Shown here in pieces: positions 1-11,646 of a DNA stretch of 64,000 bases (position 1 is the first letter of the stretch; the number at the start of each line of letters is the position of its first letter). The position numbers and the translations under genes are program-made. A model generated the notes under the pieces. It worked only from the letters and a program-made list of their open reading frames with translations, searched no databases and was not told the origin of the DNA. The DNA is taken from positions 113,746 through 177,745 of the forward strand of contig JAQTNE010000004.1 of NCBI GenBank assembly GCA_028713975.1, in the 5' to 3' direction. Origin of the DNA: Sulfuricella sp. (GTDB lineage Bacteria; Pseudomonadota; Gammaproteobacteria; Burkholderiales; Sulfuricellaceae).

Positions 1-771
1 CATGCTTTGCAGGTAGGGGAAATCGATGCCCTTGGGATCCTTGAAACGGATCACCACGAAGCTCTCGTCCGGCGTCGGGATGTCGCGCGCGATGAAAGGG
101 TCGGAGGTATCCACAGTCGGCACGCGCTGGAAGTTGATGTCGGTGCGCGAGAACTGCGGCGTGATGTAGTTGATGTAGTCCGGCATGCGGCGCAGGATGG
201 TCTCAACTGTGGCTTCGGCTGAATAGCCGCGCTCCTTGCCGTCGCGGTGGATTTTCTGGATCCACTCCAGGTTGACGATAGGCACCACGCCGACACCCAG
301 ATCGACGTGTTTGGACACGTCGGTCTTGCCGTTCGCCACCAAGCCATGCAGGCCCTCATAGAACAGAATGTCGGAACCGCCGGGGATGTCTTCCCAAGGC
401 GTGAATTCGCCGGCGCCCAGCTTGGTTTTCAATTTAAGGCGGGCGCAATGCGCTTCGGCCTCATCGGCGTTATGCAGGTAGTAGCGCTTCTTGCCGGTGC
501 CGGTTTCGCCATAGCTCTTGAACAGCGCTTCGATTTTGTCGAAGTGGTTGGCCTCCGGGCCGAAATGGCTGAAATTGGCGTTGCCCTTGGCTTCGGCTTT
601 TTTTACCGCCTCCTTGAACTGCACCCGATCCAGCGCATGAAAGCTGTCGCCTTCCACCACGGTGGCATTGATTTTTTCCCGCAGAAATATATGCTCGAAT
701 GCGACCTTGACCGTGGTCGTGCCGGCGCCAGACGAACCGGTAACAGCGATAACTGGATGCTTCTTGGACAT
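1..771 (-). CDS. prk: Phosphoribulokinase (3' end cut by window edge)
   Basis: Phosphorylates ribulose 5-phosphate to ribulose 1,5-bisphosphate, the step that feeds RuBisCO in the Calvin cycle; cytoplasmic. The reading frame runs from an ATG at 771 to the window edge (257 codons, no stop), preceded by GGGAGG eight bases upstream. The translated N-terminus has the phosphoribulokinase P-loop variant GSSGAGTTT (residues 12-20), followed by VVEGDSFH and an ILFYEGLHG block. Family members of the proteobacterial type are about 290 residues, so roughly 30 residues lie outside the window. It is divergent from leuS. Its presence is the main sign that the organism fixes CO2. Identification is secure; no RuBisCO gene is in view. 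Confidence 0.95.
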   Translation of the reverse strand, partial: MSKKHPVIAVTGSSGAGTTTVKVAFEHIFLREKINATVVEGDSFHALDRVQFKEAVKKAEAKGNANFSHFGPEANHFDKIEALFKSYGETGTGKKRYYLHNADEAEAHCARLKLKTKLGAGEFTPWEDIPGGSDILFYEGLHGLVANGKTDVSKHVDLGVGVVPIVNLEWIQKIHRDGKERGYSAEATVETILRRMPDYINYITPQFSRTDINFQRVPTVDTSDPFIARDIPTPDESFVVIRFKDPKGIDFPYLQSM

Positions 772-1000
772 CTTTAAAACCTCCCGCGTACTTTAAGTCA
801 TTAAATAATTGGCTGAGTATAATCTTGCCCTGCCGCATTTGTCACTATTCGAGGCATTCGATTCTTGAATGGAAGCATAAACTTGTTTTGTTTTTCATCG
901 CGGCACCCCGGCAAAAGGCGCAAACCGGAATCGCCGTTCGCGGTTATAATTGCCCATCGTTAACGGGCATGGCAATTGTGCCATCCCTGAGAATGAAGCT
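772..1000. other. Intergenic region between prk and leuS
   Basis: This divergent gap of about 330 bases (to 1099) should hold the promoters of both prk and leuS. I see no gene in it: the open frames here have no recognisable start signal or protein-like composition. The right part (1001-1080) is an interspersed palindromic repeat listed separately. A regulator site for prk (for example a CbbR site) is expected from other autotrophs but I could not point to one with confidence. Confidence 0.5.
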
Positions 1001-3613
<2,613 letters not shown>

Positions 3614-3623
3614 AGGAGCAACG

Positions 3624-4148
3624 ATGCGCAAATTTCTCGCGGTAACCGCCCTTCTTCTTCTGGCAAGCTGCGGCTTCCATCTGCGCGGGGTGGCGAACCT
3701 GCCGTTTAAGGCCCTGTATGTGGATGGTGGCGGCAGCCCGGCCTTGGCAGCGGAAATCAGCCGGGCAATCTCTACCGGCACAGAAACCCGGCTGGTTGAC
3801 AAACCTGCCGATGCCGACGCGGTACTGCAGATACAAAGCGCAACGCGCGATAAACGCATCCTGTCCCTGAGCGGCGCGGGCCGGGTGCGGGAATTCCAGT
3901 TGACCTACCGTGTCAACTATCGCCTGTTCGACAAGCAAAACCGCGATCTGATCGCCAGCCAGCCAATCGAGCTGTCGCGCGACATGACTTATGACGACAC
4001 CCAGGTGCTGGCGAAGCAACAGGAAGAGGCGCTGCTTTACCAGGATATGTATAACGACGCCCTCGCCCAGTTGATACGGCGGCTGGCGGCCGCCAAGCTG
4101 CAACCTGCCGATACCCGGCAAAAGCGGTATGGCGCGCCTCAACGCTGA
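3624..4148 (+). CDS. lptE: LPS-assembly lipoprotein LptE
   Basis: Outer-membrane lipoprotein that plugs the LptD barrel and helps deliver lipopolysaccharide to the cell surface. The 174-residue product starts with a lipoprotein signal peptide ending in the lipobox LASC (Cys at about residue 16), followed by the GFHLRG segment typical of the family. AAGGAG lies seven bases before the ATG. It lies 10 bases after leuS and overlaps holA by 20 bases, the conserved leuS-lptE-holA order. The sequence is divergent, as usual for LptE; the call rests on lipobox, size and position. Confidence 0.9.
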   Translation: MRKFLAVTALLLLASCGFHLRGVANLPFKALYVDGGGSPALAAEISRAISTGTETRLVDKPADADAVLQIQSATRDKRILSLSGAGRVREFQLTYRVNYRLFDKQNRDLIASQPIELSRDMTYDDTQVLAKQQEEALLYQDMYNDALAQLIRRLAAAKLQPADTRQKRYGAPQR

Positions 4149-5133
4149 CCAGTTATCCGCGCATTTACAGCGCGGGCTGGCCGCACTGTACCTGATTTTC
4201 GGCGACGAGCCGTTGCTGGCGCTGGAAGCCGCCGATGCCATCCGCGCCCACGCCCGGCACAGCGGCTACGCCGAGCGTGAGGTGTTCACGGCCGAGGCCG
4301 GCTTTAGCTGGCAGACCCTGCTGGCGAGCGGCAACAGTCTGTCGCTGTTTTCCGCCCGGCGCATTATCGAAATCCGCATCCCGACCGGCAAACCAGGCAC
4401 GGAAGGCGGCCAGGCATTGCAGGATTATTGCGCCAGGTTGCCGGACGACACGATGACCCTGATCACCTGCCCCAAGCTCGACAAACAGGCTCAGGCAACG
4501 AAATGGTTCAAGGCGCTGGAGCAGGCGGGCACCTTGATCCCGGTTTACCCGGTCGAACGGGCGAAGCTGCCGCAATGGATCGGCCAACGGCTGGCAGCAC
4601 AGAATCAGCGCGCCGATTCGGCGACCACGCAGTTTCTGGCCGACCGTGTCGAAGGCAACCTGCTGGCGGCGCATCAGGAAATTCAGAAGCTCGGACTGCT
4701 GTTTCCGGCTGGCCCGCTGAATTTCGACCAGATTCGCGAGGCGGTGCTGGACGTCTCGCGTTATGATGTATTCAATCTTTCCGATGCCATGCTGGCCGGC
4801 GATGCCGGGCGCATGGCGCGAATTCTGGACGGGCTGAAGGGCGAGGGCGTGGCGCCGACGCTGGCGCTGTGGGCGCTGACCCAGGAAATCCGCACCCTGG
4901 CACGGCTCAAGCAGGGCCAGCGCAAGGGCGCTTCCCTGCCGCAGTTGTTGCGCGAGATGCGCGTGTGGGATTCGCGCCAAAGCCTGGTGCAGCGCGCCCT
5001 GAGCCGATTGAGCGAAACCCGCCTGATCGCCGGGCTAAAACAGGCCGCCGCGCTGGACCGGATGATCAAGGGGCTGGCGCAGGGCGACGTCTGGGATGAA
5101 TTGCTACAATTGGGCTTGGGCGTGGCAAAATAG
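4129..5133 (+). CDS. holA: DNA polymerase III, delta subunit
   Basis: Clamp-loader subunit that opens the beta sliding clamp during DNA replication. The 334-residue product has the N-terminal YLIFGDEPLL segment of HolA, a degenerate AAA+ fold and a C-terminal helical domain ending in the usual KGLAQGDVWDELLQL-like region. It overlaps the end of lptE by 20 bases, which points to translational coupling. Length and order fit the family. A hairpin follows at 5158-5197. Confidence 0.93.
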   Translation: MARLNADQLSAHLQRGLAALYLIFGDEPLLALEAADAIRAHARHSGYAEREVFTAEAGFSWQTLLASGNSLSLFSARRIIEIRIPTGKPGTEGGQALQDYCARLPDDTMTLITCPKLDKQAQATKWFKALEQAGTLIPVYPVERAKLPQWIGQRLAAQNQRADSATTQFLADRVEGNLLAAHQEIQKLGLLFPAGPLNFDQIREAVLDVSRYDVFNLSDAMLAGDAGRMARILDGLKGEGVAPTLALWALTQEIRTLARLKQGQRKGASLPQLLREMRVWDSRQSLVQRALSRLSETRLIAGLKQAAALDRMIKGLAQGDVWDELLQLGLGVAK

Positions 5134-5157
5134 CTTCTTCGCAATAAACAAACTGTA

Positions 5158-5197
5158 GGGCGGTCTCCAGCCGCGAATCGCGGCCTGGAGACCGCCC
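5158..5197. repeat. GC-rich inverted repeat between holA and proA
   Basis: Arms GGGCGGTCTCCAGCCGCG and its complement (with one extra C) form an 18-bp stem around a very short loop. No T-tract follows, so it is either a factor-assisted transcription end for holA or one more member of the window's dispersed palindromes. Confidence 0.7.
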
Positions 5198-5231
5198 CGA
5201 CGAGACTGGGTGCGCTGAAAAGGTAACGGAA

Positions 5232-6488
5232 ATGGACATCAAAGCTTATATGCAAAAGGTTGGCCAGGATGCGCGCGCCGCTTCGCGCCTGATGGCGAAG
5301 GCCGACACCAATGCCAAGAACAAGGCGCTGACCGCGATGGCGCAGGCGATCCTGCGCGATACCGCCAAACTGATTGCAGCCAACGCCAAGGATCTGGCCG
5401 AAGCGCGGGAAGCCGGGCTGGAAGAAGCGCTGCTCGACCGCCTCACCCTGAATGAAAAAGGCGTGGCCGGCATGGCCGAAGGCTTGCTGCAAATCGCCGC
5501 CCTGCCTGACCCGGTCGGCGAGATCAGCGGCCTCAACTACCGTCCCTCCGGCATTCAGGTCGGCAAGATGCGCGTGCCCCTGGGCGTGATCGGCATCATC
5601 TACGAAGCGCGCCCCAACGTCACCGCCGATGCGGCCGGGCTGTGCCTGAAATCGGGCAACGCGGCGATTTTGCGCGGCGGCTCCGAGGCGCTCCACTCCA
5701 ACCAGGCAATTGCCGCCTGCGTGCGCGAAGGACTGGCTGCGGCCGGCCTGCCGGCGACGGCGGTGCAGGTGATCGAAACCACCGACCGCGCCGCAGTGGG
5801 CGAGCTGATCACCATGAAGGATTACGTCGACGTGATCGTGCCGCGCGGCGGCAAGGGCCTGATCGAGCGCCTGATCAAGGAGGCGCGCATCCCGGTCATC
5901 AAGCACCTGCACGGCGTGTGCCATGTTTATATCGACGACAGGGCCGACTTGGACAAGGCGATCAGGGTCGCCGACAACGCCAAGACCAGCCGCTATGGCA
6001 CCTGCAACACCATGGAAACGCTGCTGGTGGCGGAAGGCGTGGCAAAAGAGGTGCTGCCGCCGTTGTGCAAGATCTATCTGGACAAAGGGGTGGAACTGCG
6101 CGGCGATGCCGCCTCCCGTGCGATTGTCCCGCAGATGAAAGAGGCCACCGAGGAAGACTGGCACACCGAATATCTGGCGCCGATCCTGAGCGTACGGGTG
6201 GTGAAGGATATTGATGCGGCGATCGAGCACATCAACACCTACAGCTCGCAGCACACCGAGTCCATCGTCACCGAGGACTACAGCCGGGCGCGCCGTTTCC
6301 TGCGCGAGGTGGACTCCAGTTCGGTGATGGTGAATGCCTCCACCCGCTTCGCCGACGGCTTCGAATACGGCTTGGGCGCGGAAATCGGCATTTCCACCGA
6401 TAAAATCCACGCGCGCGGCCCGGTCGGGCTGGAAGGCCTGACCAGCCAGAAATTCATCGTGCTGGGCGATGGCCACATCCGCGGTTAA
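5232..6488 (+). CDS. proA: Gamma-glutamyl phosphate reductase
   Basis: Reduces gamma-glutamyl phosphate to glutamate 5-semialdehyde with NADPH, the second step of proline synthesis from glutamate. The 418-residue protein has the catalytic Cys at residue 258 in [10 protein letters not shown], the [10 protein letters not shown] block, and a C-terminal ending [10 protein letters not shown] typical of the family. Length matches E. coli ProA (417). proB is not in this window; proC lies separately at 12525-13349. Confidence 0.97.
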   Translation: MDIKAYMQKVGQDARAASRLMAKADTNAKNKALTAMAQAILRDTAKLIAANAKDLAEAREAGLEEALLDRLTLNEKGVAGMAEGLLQIAALPDPVGEISGLNYRPSGIQVGKMRVPLGVIGIIYEARPNVTADAAGLCLKSGNAAILRGGSEALHSNQAIAACVREGLAAAGLPATAVQVIETTDRAAVGELITMKDYVDVIVPRGGKGLIERLIKEARIPVIKHLHGVCHVYIDDRADLDKAIRVADNAKTSRYGTCNTMETLLVAEGVAKEVLPPLCKIYLDKGVELRGDAASRAIVPQMKEATEEDWHTEYLAPILSVRVVKDIDAAIEHINTYSSQHTESIVTEDYSRARRFLREVDSSSVMVNASTRFADGFEYGLGAEIGISTDKIHARGPVGLEGLTSQKFIVLGDGHIRG

Positions 6489-6520
6489 ATTCAGACAACG
6501 TATTATTGTAAGGAGGGCGC

Positions 6521-6802
6521 ATGACTATCAATATTCCGGAAACCTCGCCAGAGTATGACAAAACCCGGATCACCGAACGCCCGGACGGTTTTTTCTGGCA
6601 GGACAAGGAGACCGAGGCAGTGTTCGGCCCCTTCGCGACGCTGCTGGAAGCCGTGCAGGACATGGAATACAACGCCGATTCCGACTACGAACCCGGCGAG
6701 TCGCTGGGGGAAGCAGAGGCGGAACTGGGCATCGCCGACTGGAGCGACCCCGACACCGGCCTGCCCGCCGAGGAATCGATGCACCATATCGAGGATCACT
6801 GA
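6521..6802 (+). CDS. Small acidic conserved-type protein of unknown function
   Basis: 93-residue, strongly acidic protein with no signal peptide or membrane segment. The ATG at 6521 has an excellent AAGGAGG site eight bases upstream, so the gene is very likely real. Visible features are an RPDGFFWQDKE segment, a GPFATLLEAVQDME helix and an Asp/Glu-rich tail ending in EDH. It lies between proA and nadD, 32 bases after proA. I do not recognise a family and assign no function. The stop codon abuts a CGAGTGG-type repeat. Confidence 0.75.
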   Translation: MTINIPETSPEYDKTRITERPDGFFWQDKETEAVFGPFATLLEAVQDMEYNADSDYEPGESLGEAEAELGIADWSDPDTGLPAEESMHHIEDH

Positions 6803-6803
6803 T

Positions 6804-6881
6804 GGCGAGTGGCGAGTGGCGAGTGGCGAGTGGTAAGTAGTGAGGATGTTTAATCTCGCCACTCGCCACTCGCCACTCGCC
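6804..6881. repeat. CGAGTGG-type inverted repeat spanning the nadD start
   Basis: Tandem GGCGAGT units at 6804-6833 are mirrored by the complementary ACTCGCC units at 6855-6881, making a long potential hairpin. The loop between them (about 6834-6854) contains the nadD start codon, and the right arm encodes residues of the NadD N-terminus. Confidence 0.85.
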
Positions 6882-7538
6882 AAAACACCCTCCCCGATCG
6901 GCATCCTCGGCGGCACTTTCGACCCGATCCATTTCGGCCATCTGCGGCTGGCGCAGGAACTGGCCGAGGGATTGGGCCTGCGCGAAGTGCGGTTCATCCC
7001 GGCGGGGCGGCCGCCCCACCGCACGCAACCGTTTGCCCTGACACAACAGCGCCTTGAAATGGCGCGCCTGGGCATCGTCGGCAACCCCCTGTTCACCCTG
7101 GATGAGCGGGAAATCTTCAAGCCGACGCCTTCCTATACGGTGGAAACCCTGCTGGATTTGCGCCGCGAAACCGGTGCGGCGCAGCCGCTGTGCCTGTTCA
7201 TGGGCACCGACGCATTTCTCGGGCTGATTTCCTGGCATCGCTGGCGCGAGCTGTTCGAACTGGCCCATATTGTCGTGGCGCAGCGGCCCGGTTTTTCCGG
7301 CCTGGGCCGCGCGGCGGCGACGATGCCCAATGATTTGCGCGATGAACTCAACCGGCGCCTGACCAACGAGCCGGAGGCTTTAAGCGCCACCTCCGCTGGC
7401 GCTGTTTTCATACAGCCGATTACCGCGCTCGACATTTCCGCGACGCAAATCCGCGAACAGCTCGCCGCCGGCCAGAGCCCGCGTTATTTGCTCCCCGACG
7501 CGGTTCTCGATTATATTCAGACCAACGGACTTTATTAA
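6846..7538 (+). CDS. nadD: Nicotinate-nucleotide adenylyltransferase
   Basis: Joins nicotinate mononucleotide and ATP to make deamido-NAD in NAD synthesis. The nucleotidyltransferase signature GGTFDPIHFGH lies near residue 20, with a second ISATQIR block near the C-terminus that is also typical. Start: ATG at 6846 (230 residues); a GTG at 6840 in the same frame is an alternative. No start codon lies between these and the conserved core, so the first 15 or so residues (LATRHSPLAKTP) must come from the CGAGTGG repeat. It is followed nine bases later by rsfS, a classic pairing. Confidence 0.93.
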   Translation: MFNLATRHSPLAKTPSPIGILGGTFDPIHFGHLRLAQELAEGLGLREVRFIPAGRPPHRTQPFALTQQRLEMARLGIVGNPLFTLDEREIFKPTPSYTVETLLDLRRETGAAQPLCLFMGTDAFLGLISWHRWRELFELAHIVVAQRPGFSGLGRAAATMPNDLRDELNRRLTNEPEALSATSAGAVFIQPITALDISATQIREQLAAGQSPRYLLPDAVLDYIQTNGLY

Positions 7539-7546
7539 GGAACACA

Positions 7547-7915
7547 ATGGAACTTGAAGCAATGAAAGATGCAGTGGTTGTCGCGCTGGAAGACATCAAG
7601 GCACGCGACATCGTGGTGATGAATGTGAAAAAACTCACCAGCATGACCGATTACATGATCGTCGCCAGTGCGGACTCCAACCGCCAGACCCGAGCCTTGT
7701 CCGACAACGTGCAGAAAAAACTCAGGGAACTGGGTGCACACATACTCGGCGTGGAAGGAGAGGAATCCGGCGAGTGGGTGCTGGTAGACTTAGGCGGGGT
7801 GGTCGTCCACATCATGCAACCCAAGATCCGGGAATATTACAATCTCGAACAATTATGGGGCGGCCCATCAATGAGTAAAAAACTCGAGCTGCCGCATCCC
7901 CCTTCCCATCCGTGA
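7547..7915 (+). CDS. rsfS: Ribosomal silencing factor RsfS
   Basis: Binds ribosomal protein uL14 on the 50S subunit and blocks subunit joining when nutrients are scarce. The 122-residue product has the family blocks [27 protein letters not shown] and [21 protein letters not shown] short Pro-rich tail extends past the usual core. The stop codon overlaps the GTG start of rlmH (shared bases 7912-7915), so the two are translationally coupled. Confidence 0.95.
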   Translation: MELEAMKDAVVVALEDIKARDIVVMNVKKLTSMTDYMIVASADSNRQTRALSDNVQKKLRELGAHILGVEGEESGEWVLVDLGGVVVHIMQPKIREYYNLEQLWGGPSMSKKLELPHPPSHP

Positions 7916-8382
7916 AACTGCTGATCATCGCGGTCGGCCACAAAATGCCGGCCTGGGTGAGCGAAGGCTTTGCCGAATACACCAGGCGTATGCCGCGCGA
8001 AGCGCGTATCGAGCTGATCGAAATAAAACCGGAAAAACGGGCGGGCGGCAAAACCACGGAACAGGTTCACGAAGCCGAACGAAGCCGCATCGAAGCGGCT
8101 CTGCCAGCCAACTGCGAGCGGGTCGCGCTGGATGAACGCGGCAAGGACTGGAGCACGCTGGAACTGGCGGATGGGGTAAAAAACTGGATGCGCGGCGGAC
8201 GCGACGTGGCTTTCGTCATCGGCGGTGCGGACGGCCTGCATCCCGACCTCAAGCGCCGCGCCGACCGGCTCTGGTCCTTGTCCCGCCTGACCTTACCCCA
8301 CGGCATGGTGAGGGTGGTGCTGGCGGAACAATTATACCGGGCGATGACGCTGATCCAGAACCATCCTTATCATCGGGAGTGA
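7912..8382 (+). CDS. rlmH: 23S rRNA (pseudouridine-1915-N3)-methyltransferase
   Basis: SPOUT-class methyltransferase that methylates pseudouridine 1915 in helix 69 of 23S rRNA. The 156-residue length matches the family. Recognisable blocks are [12 protein letters not shown] at the N-terminus, FVIGGADGL (SAM-binding knot) and the C-terminal [20 protein letters not shown]. The start is GTG, overlapping the rsfS stop. maf begins eight bases after its stop. Confidence 0.97.
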   Translation: MKLLIIAVGHKMPAWVSEGFAEYTRRMPREARIELIEIKPEKRAGGKTTEQVHEAERSRIEAALPANCERVALDERGKDWSTLELADGVKNWMRGGRDVAFVIGGADGLHPDLKRRADRLWSLSRLTLPHGMVRVVLAEQLYRAMTLIQNHPYHRE

Positions 8383-8390
8383 ATTAGAGA

Positions 8391-9011
8391 ATGGCCATCG
8401 GCAACAAGCACATTTACCTGGCCTCGCGCTCGCCGCGCCGCCGCGAACTGCTTGCCCAGATTGGGGTGGGCTTTGAACCATTACTGCTTCGGGAGGACCC
8501 GGCACGCAGCACGGATGTCGATGAAACGCCCTTGCCCGACGAGAAGCCGCGCGATTACGCGTTGCGTATCGGCCATGTCAAGGCTGAAACCGCCTGGCTG
8601 CGCGTGCAGCAGCGCCGACTGCCCCAACTCCCGGTATTGGCGGCGGATACGATTGTCGCACTGGGCAACCGGATCATGGGCAAACCCGCCAACCGGGAAC
8701 AGGCGATGGAAATGCTGGCCGCCCTGTCGGGACAAAAGCATGAGGTGCTCACCGTCGTAGCGATGGCAAACGGGAGCAAAACCGAGCAAAAGCTGTCTGT
8801 TTCAACGGTGCAATTCGGCATCCTGACGGATCAGGCAATTCGCCGTTACGCCATGACCGGCGAACCGTTCGACAAGGCCGGTGCCTATGCGATCCAGGGA
8901 CGCGCGGCAACATTTATCGAAAAAATCGAAGGCAGCTATTCCGGCGTAATGGGGCTGCCGTTATACGAAACGGCGCAATTGCTCTCCAGCTTCGGCATTG
9001 AGGTTTTGTAA
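8391..9011 (+). CDS. maf: Maf-type nucleoside triphosphate pyrophosphatase
   Basis: House-cleaning enzyme that hydrolyses non-canonical or excess dTTP/UTP-type nucleotides to monophosphates; historically described as a septum-formation inhibitor. The signature ASRSPRRRELL lies near residue 10; DTIVALG and the YSGVMGLPLYET block are also present. 206 residues, normal for the family. It belongs to the nadD-rsfS-rlmH-maf-rng run. The specific substrate is not determinable from sequence alone. Confidence 0.93.
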   Translation: MAIGNKHIYLASRSPRRRELLAQIGVGFEPLLLREDPARSTDVDETPLPDEKPRDYALRIGHVKAETAWLRVQQRRLPQLPVLAADTIVALGNRIMGKPANREQAMEMLAALSGQKHEVLTVVAMANGSKTEQKLSVSTVQFGILTDQAIRRYAMTGEPFDKAGAYAIQGRAATFIEKIEGSYSGVMGLPLYETAQLLSSFGIEVL

Positions 9012-9027
9012 ATCTAAAAAAAGGACA

Positions 9028-9153
9028 AACCGCAGAGGACGCGGAGGTCGCAGAGGAAAGGTCATAAACTTACACCGATTTTCCCTGCCGGCAAGCCTGC
9101 AATGGCATGTCAATTTTTGAATTTCTCCGCGTCCTCTGCGTCCTCCGCGGTTC
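9028..9153. repeat. GGACGCGGAGG-type inverted repeat, copy 1
   Basis: The left arm (9028-9059, ACCGCAGAGGACGCGGAGG and on) and the right arm (9125-9153, CTCCGCGTCCTCTGCG and on) are complementary and flank about 65 bases of unrelated sequence. Similar elements lie at 13367-13446 and 50985-51060. It separates maf from rng. Confidence 0.85.
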
Positions 9154-9177
9154 AATGAGTTTTTCCAAGACAAAAAC

Positions 9178-10629
9178 ATGAGCGAAGAAATTTTAATCAA
9201 CGTCACCCCGCAGGAAACCCGCGTGGCGGTCATGCAGCAAGGGGTTACGCAAGAAATCCATATCGAGCGCATCAGCAGCCGCGGACTGGTCGGCAATATC
9301 TATCTGGGACGGGTGTGCCGGGTGCTGCCGGGAATGCAGTCGGCGTTCGTCGAAATCGGGCTGGACCGGGCGGCCTTCCTGCATGTGGCCGACATCTGGC
9401 AGGCGCACCCGGCCAATGAAAACCGGCTGATCGAGCAGATCCTGCACGAAGGGCAGCCGCTGCTGGTGCAAGTGATCAAGGACCCGATCAACACCAAGGG
9501 CGCACGCCTTTCCACCCAGATCAGCATTGCCGGGCGCTTTCTGGTGTTTCTGCCGCAGGAAACCCATATCGGCATCTCGCAGCGCATCGAGGATGAGGCC
9601 GAGCGCGAGCTGCTGCGTGACAAATTGCAGCACCTGCTGCCGGCGGGTGCAAGCGGCGGTTTCATCATCCGCACCATGGCGGAAACCGCATCCGACAGCG
9701 AACTCCAGGCCGATATCGAATACCTGCGCAAGCAGTGGAGCGACATCAGCGAAAAAGCCAAGAGCGCCAAACCGGAATCCCGGCTGTACCACGAGCTGAC
9801 CCTGGCACTGCGGGTGCTGCGCGACTTCGTCAATGAGGAAACCGTCCGTATCCGCGTGGATTCACGCGAGACTTTTCAGAAAATGCAGGGCTTCGCGCTG
9901 GAATACACCAGCAACGTCGTCGGCCTGCTCGAACATTATTCCGGCGAACGCCCACTGTTCGACCTGCATGGCGTGGAAGCCGAGATCGAGAAAGCATTGG
10001 CTCGGCGCGTCGATCTCAAATCCGGCGGCTACCTGATCATCGACCAGACCGAAGCGCTGACCACCGTGGACGTCAACACCGGCGGCTTCGTCGGCGGACG
10101 CAACTTCGACGACACCATTTTCAAGACCAACCTCGAAGCGGCACAGGCAATCGCCCGACAATTGCGGCTGCGCAACCTCGGCGGCATCATCATCGTGGAT
10201 TTTATCGACATGGACAACGAGGAGCACAAGACCGCCGTGCTCGCCGAGTTCAAGAAAACGCTGGCGAAAGACCGCACCCGCATGACGGTGAACGGTTTCT
10301 CCACCCTCGGCCTGGTAGAGATGACGCGCAAGCGCACCCGCGAAAGCCTTGCCCACATCCTGTGCGAACCATGCTGCACCTGCCAGGGACGGGGCGTGTT
10401 GAAAACAGCGCAAACCGTGTGCTACGACATCCTGCGTGAACTGCTGCGTGAAGCGCGCCAGTTCGATGCGCGCGAGTTCCGCATCCTCGGTTCGCAAAAA
10501 GTCATCGACCTGTTCCTCGACGAGGAATCGCAAAGCCTGGCGCAACTGGGCGATTTCATCGGCAAGCCGATCTATCTCCAGGTCGAAACCCAGTACAGCC
10601 AGGAGCAGTACGATATTGTTCTGATGTAA
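9178..10629 (+). CDS. rng: Ribonuclease G
   Basis: Endoribonuclease of the RNase E/G family; matures the 5' end of 16S rRNA and takes part in mRNA decay. The 483-residue protein has an S1-like RNA-binding region at residues 30-120 (RGLVGNIYLGRV), the catalytic DVNTGG block around residue 298, and the zinc-link region CEPCCTCQGRG near residue 396. It lacks the long C-terminal scaffold of RNase E, which separates it from rne. It converges on the coiled-coil gene at 10639 with only nine bases between. Confidence 0.95.
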   Translation: MSEEILINVTPQETRVAVMQQGVTQEIHIERISSRGLVGNIYLGRVCRVLPGMQSAFVEIGLDRAAFLHVADIWQAHPANENRLIEQILHEGQPLLVQVIKDPINTKGARLSTQISIAGRFLVFLPQETHIGISQRIEDEAERELLRDKLQHLLPAGASGGFIIRTMAETASDSELQADIEYLRKQWSDISEKAKSAKPESRLYHELTLALRVLRDFVNEETVRIRVDSRETFQKMQGFALEYTSNVVGLLEHYSGERPLFDLHGVEAEIEKALARRVDLKSGGYLIIDQTEALTTVDVNTGGFVGGRNFDDTIFKTNLEAAQAIARQLRLRNLGGIIIVDFIDMDNEEHKTAVLAEFKKTLAKDRTRMTVNGFSTLGLVEMTRKRTRESLAHILCEPCCTCQGRGVLKTAQTVCYDILRELLREARQFDAREFRILGSQKVIDLFLDEESQSLAQLGDFIGKPIYLQVETQYSQEQYDIVLM

Positions 10630-10638
10630 ACAAATGGC

Positions 10639-11646
10639 CTATAGCTGATCCAGCTCCTGCCCGTTCTCCACCAGCGCCTGAATACGCGCAATAACCGTTT
10701 CCTGCTGCTGCAACCGAGCAAGCGCGATTGCCGTTTCTTCTTCGCGCACTCCCAGGGTGACGATCTGGTCACGGATCATGCGGATGTCTTCTTCGCGCTT
10801 CTCCAGCCCTATTTTTTGCGACTGTATCTGCGCCTGCACCGGTGTGACGGACTCCTTCAACCAGCGGTCAGTCTCTGACCGCAGTTGCGTGAACAGGCCG
10901 CGTAGCGGAGTCACCACCTCCAGGCCGAATTTTTTTGCCAGGCTATTTTTGTCGGTCACCAGATGGATCGGGCGGCGGCAGAATTCGCCGGTTTTCTTGT
11001 CGAGCTGTTGCAGGGCCTGGCGGTAATCGTCGAGGTTCGGCTGCGCGGGAGGGGAAAGCGTAAAGCCGGGCAGGCCGTTGAATCGGCCATAGACCGCCTC
11101 GACCAGCACCTTGATCTGGCGGTCGAGGCGCTCGACACTCTCGAACAGGGCGGCGGCCTGCACGACCAGCGACTGCATGGCCTGGGAGAGCGCGGCGGTG
11201 GTCGGGCTGCCGAGGATTTCCTTCAGGTTGCCTGCCACCAGTCTTTCGACACGTCCGCTATCCAGGCTGTCGAGTAGCACGCCGCCCTGTCGGGCAATCA
11301 GCTTGCGCGCGATGTTGAAACTTTTCCAGGCTTCCTGGCTTTGCCACTGATCCGCCTCGAGTTCTTCCTGCAAGCGTTCGGCCACCTCGCGATTTTTCCG
11401 GATCAGCCCAGCCAGCGTGTCCTGCTCGTGACGCAACCCGGCAAGCCGCTGCTGCGCCAACTGACTGGCGGTTTTGGCGAATACGCCAATCTGGGCAAGG
11501 GCGGCTTCTGCCGGGGTGTTTTTCAGGGTATCCAGCAACTCGTGGGCATGCGCCCGTTGTTGCGGGTCGAGCCATTCCAACGCATCCGGCAGGGCCAGGC
11601 AGGCTTCCAGCGCTAACGCCAGCTCGTTGTGCGGGGGCTGTGTCAT
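10639..11646 (-). CDS. Coiled-coil protein of unknown function
   Basis: 335-residue, helix-rich cytoplasmic protein with long heptad-like stretches (residues 80-130 and 270-330), no signal peptide and no membrane segment. The C-terminal third, with an FTQLRSETDRWLKESVTPVQ segment followed by charged helices, recalls the helical tail of bacterial dynamin-like proteins, but there is no GTPase P-loop. That resemblance is my impression only. It overlaps the DUF167 gene by four bases and is the last gene of a minus-strand block with yggT and proC. Confidence 0.7.
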   Translation of the reverse strand: MTQPPHNELALALEACLALPDALEWLDPQQRAHAHELLDTLKNTPAEAALAQIGVFAKTASQLAQQRLAGLRHEQDTLAGLIRKNREVAERLQEELEADQWQSQEAWKSFNIARKLIARQGGVLLDSLDSGRVERLVAGNLKEILGSPTTAALSQAMQSLVVQAAALFESVERLDRQIKVLVEAVYGRFNGLPGFTLSPPAQPNLDDYRQALQQLDKKTGEFCRRPIHLVTDKNSLAKKFGLEVVTPLRGLFTQLRSETDRWLKESVTPVQAQIQSQKIGLEKREEDIRMIRDQIVTLGVREEETAIALARLQQQETVIARIQALVENGQELDQL

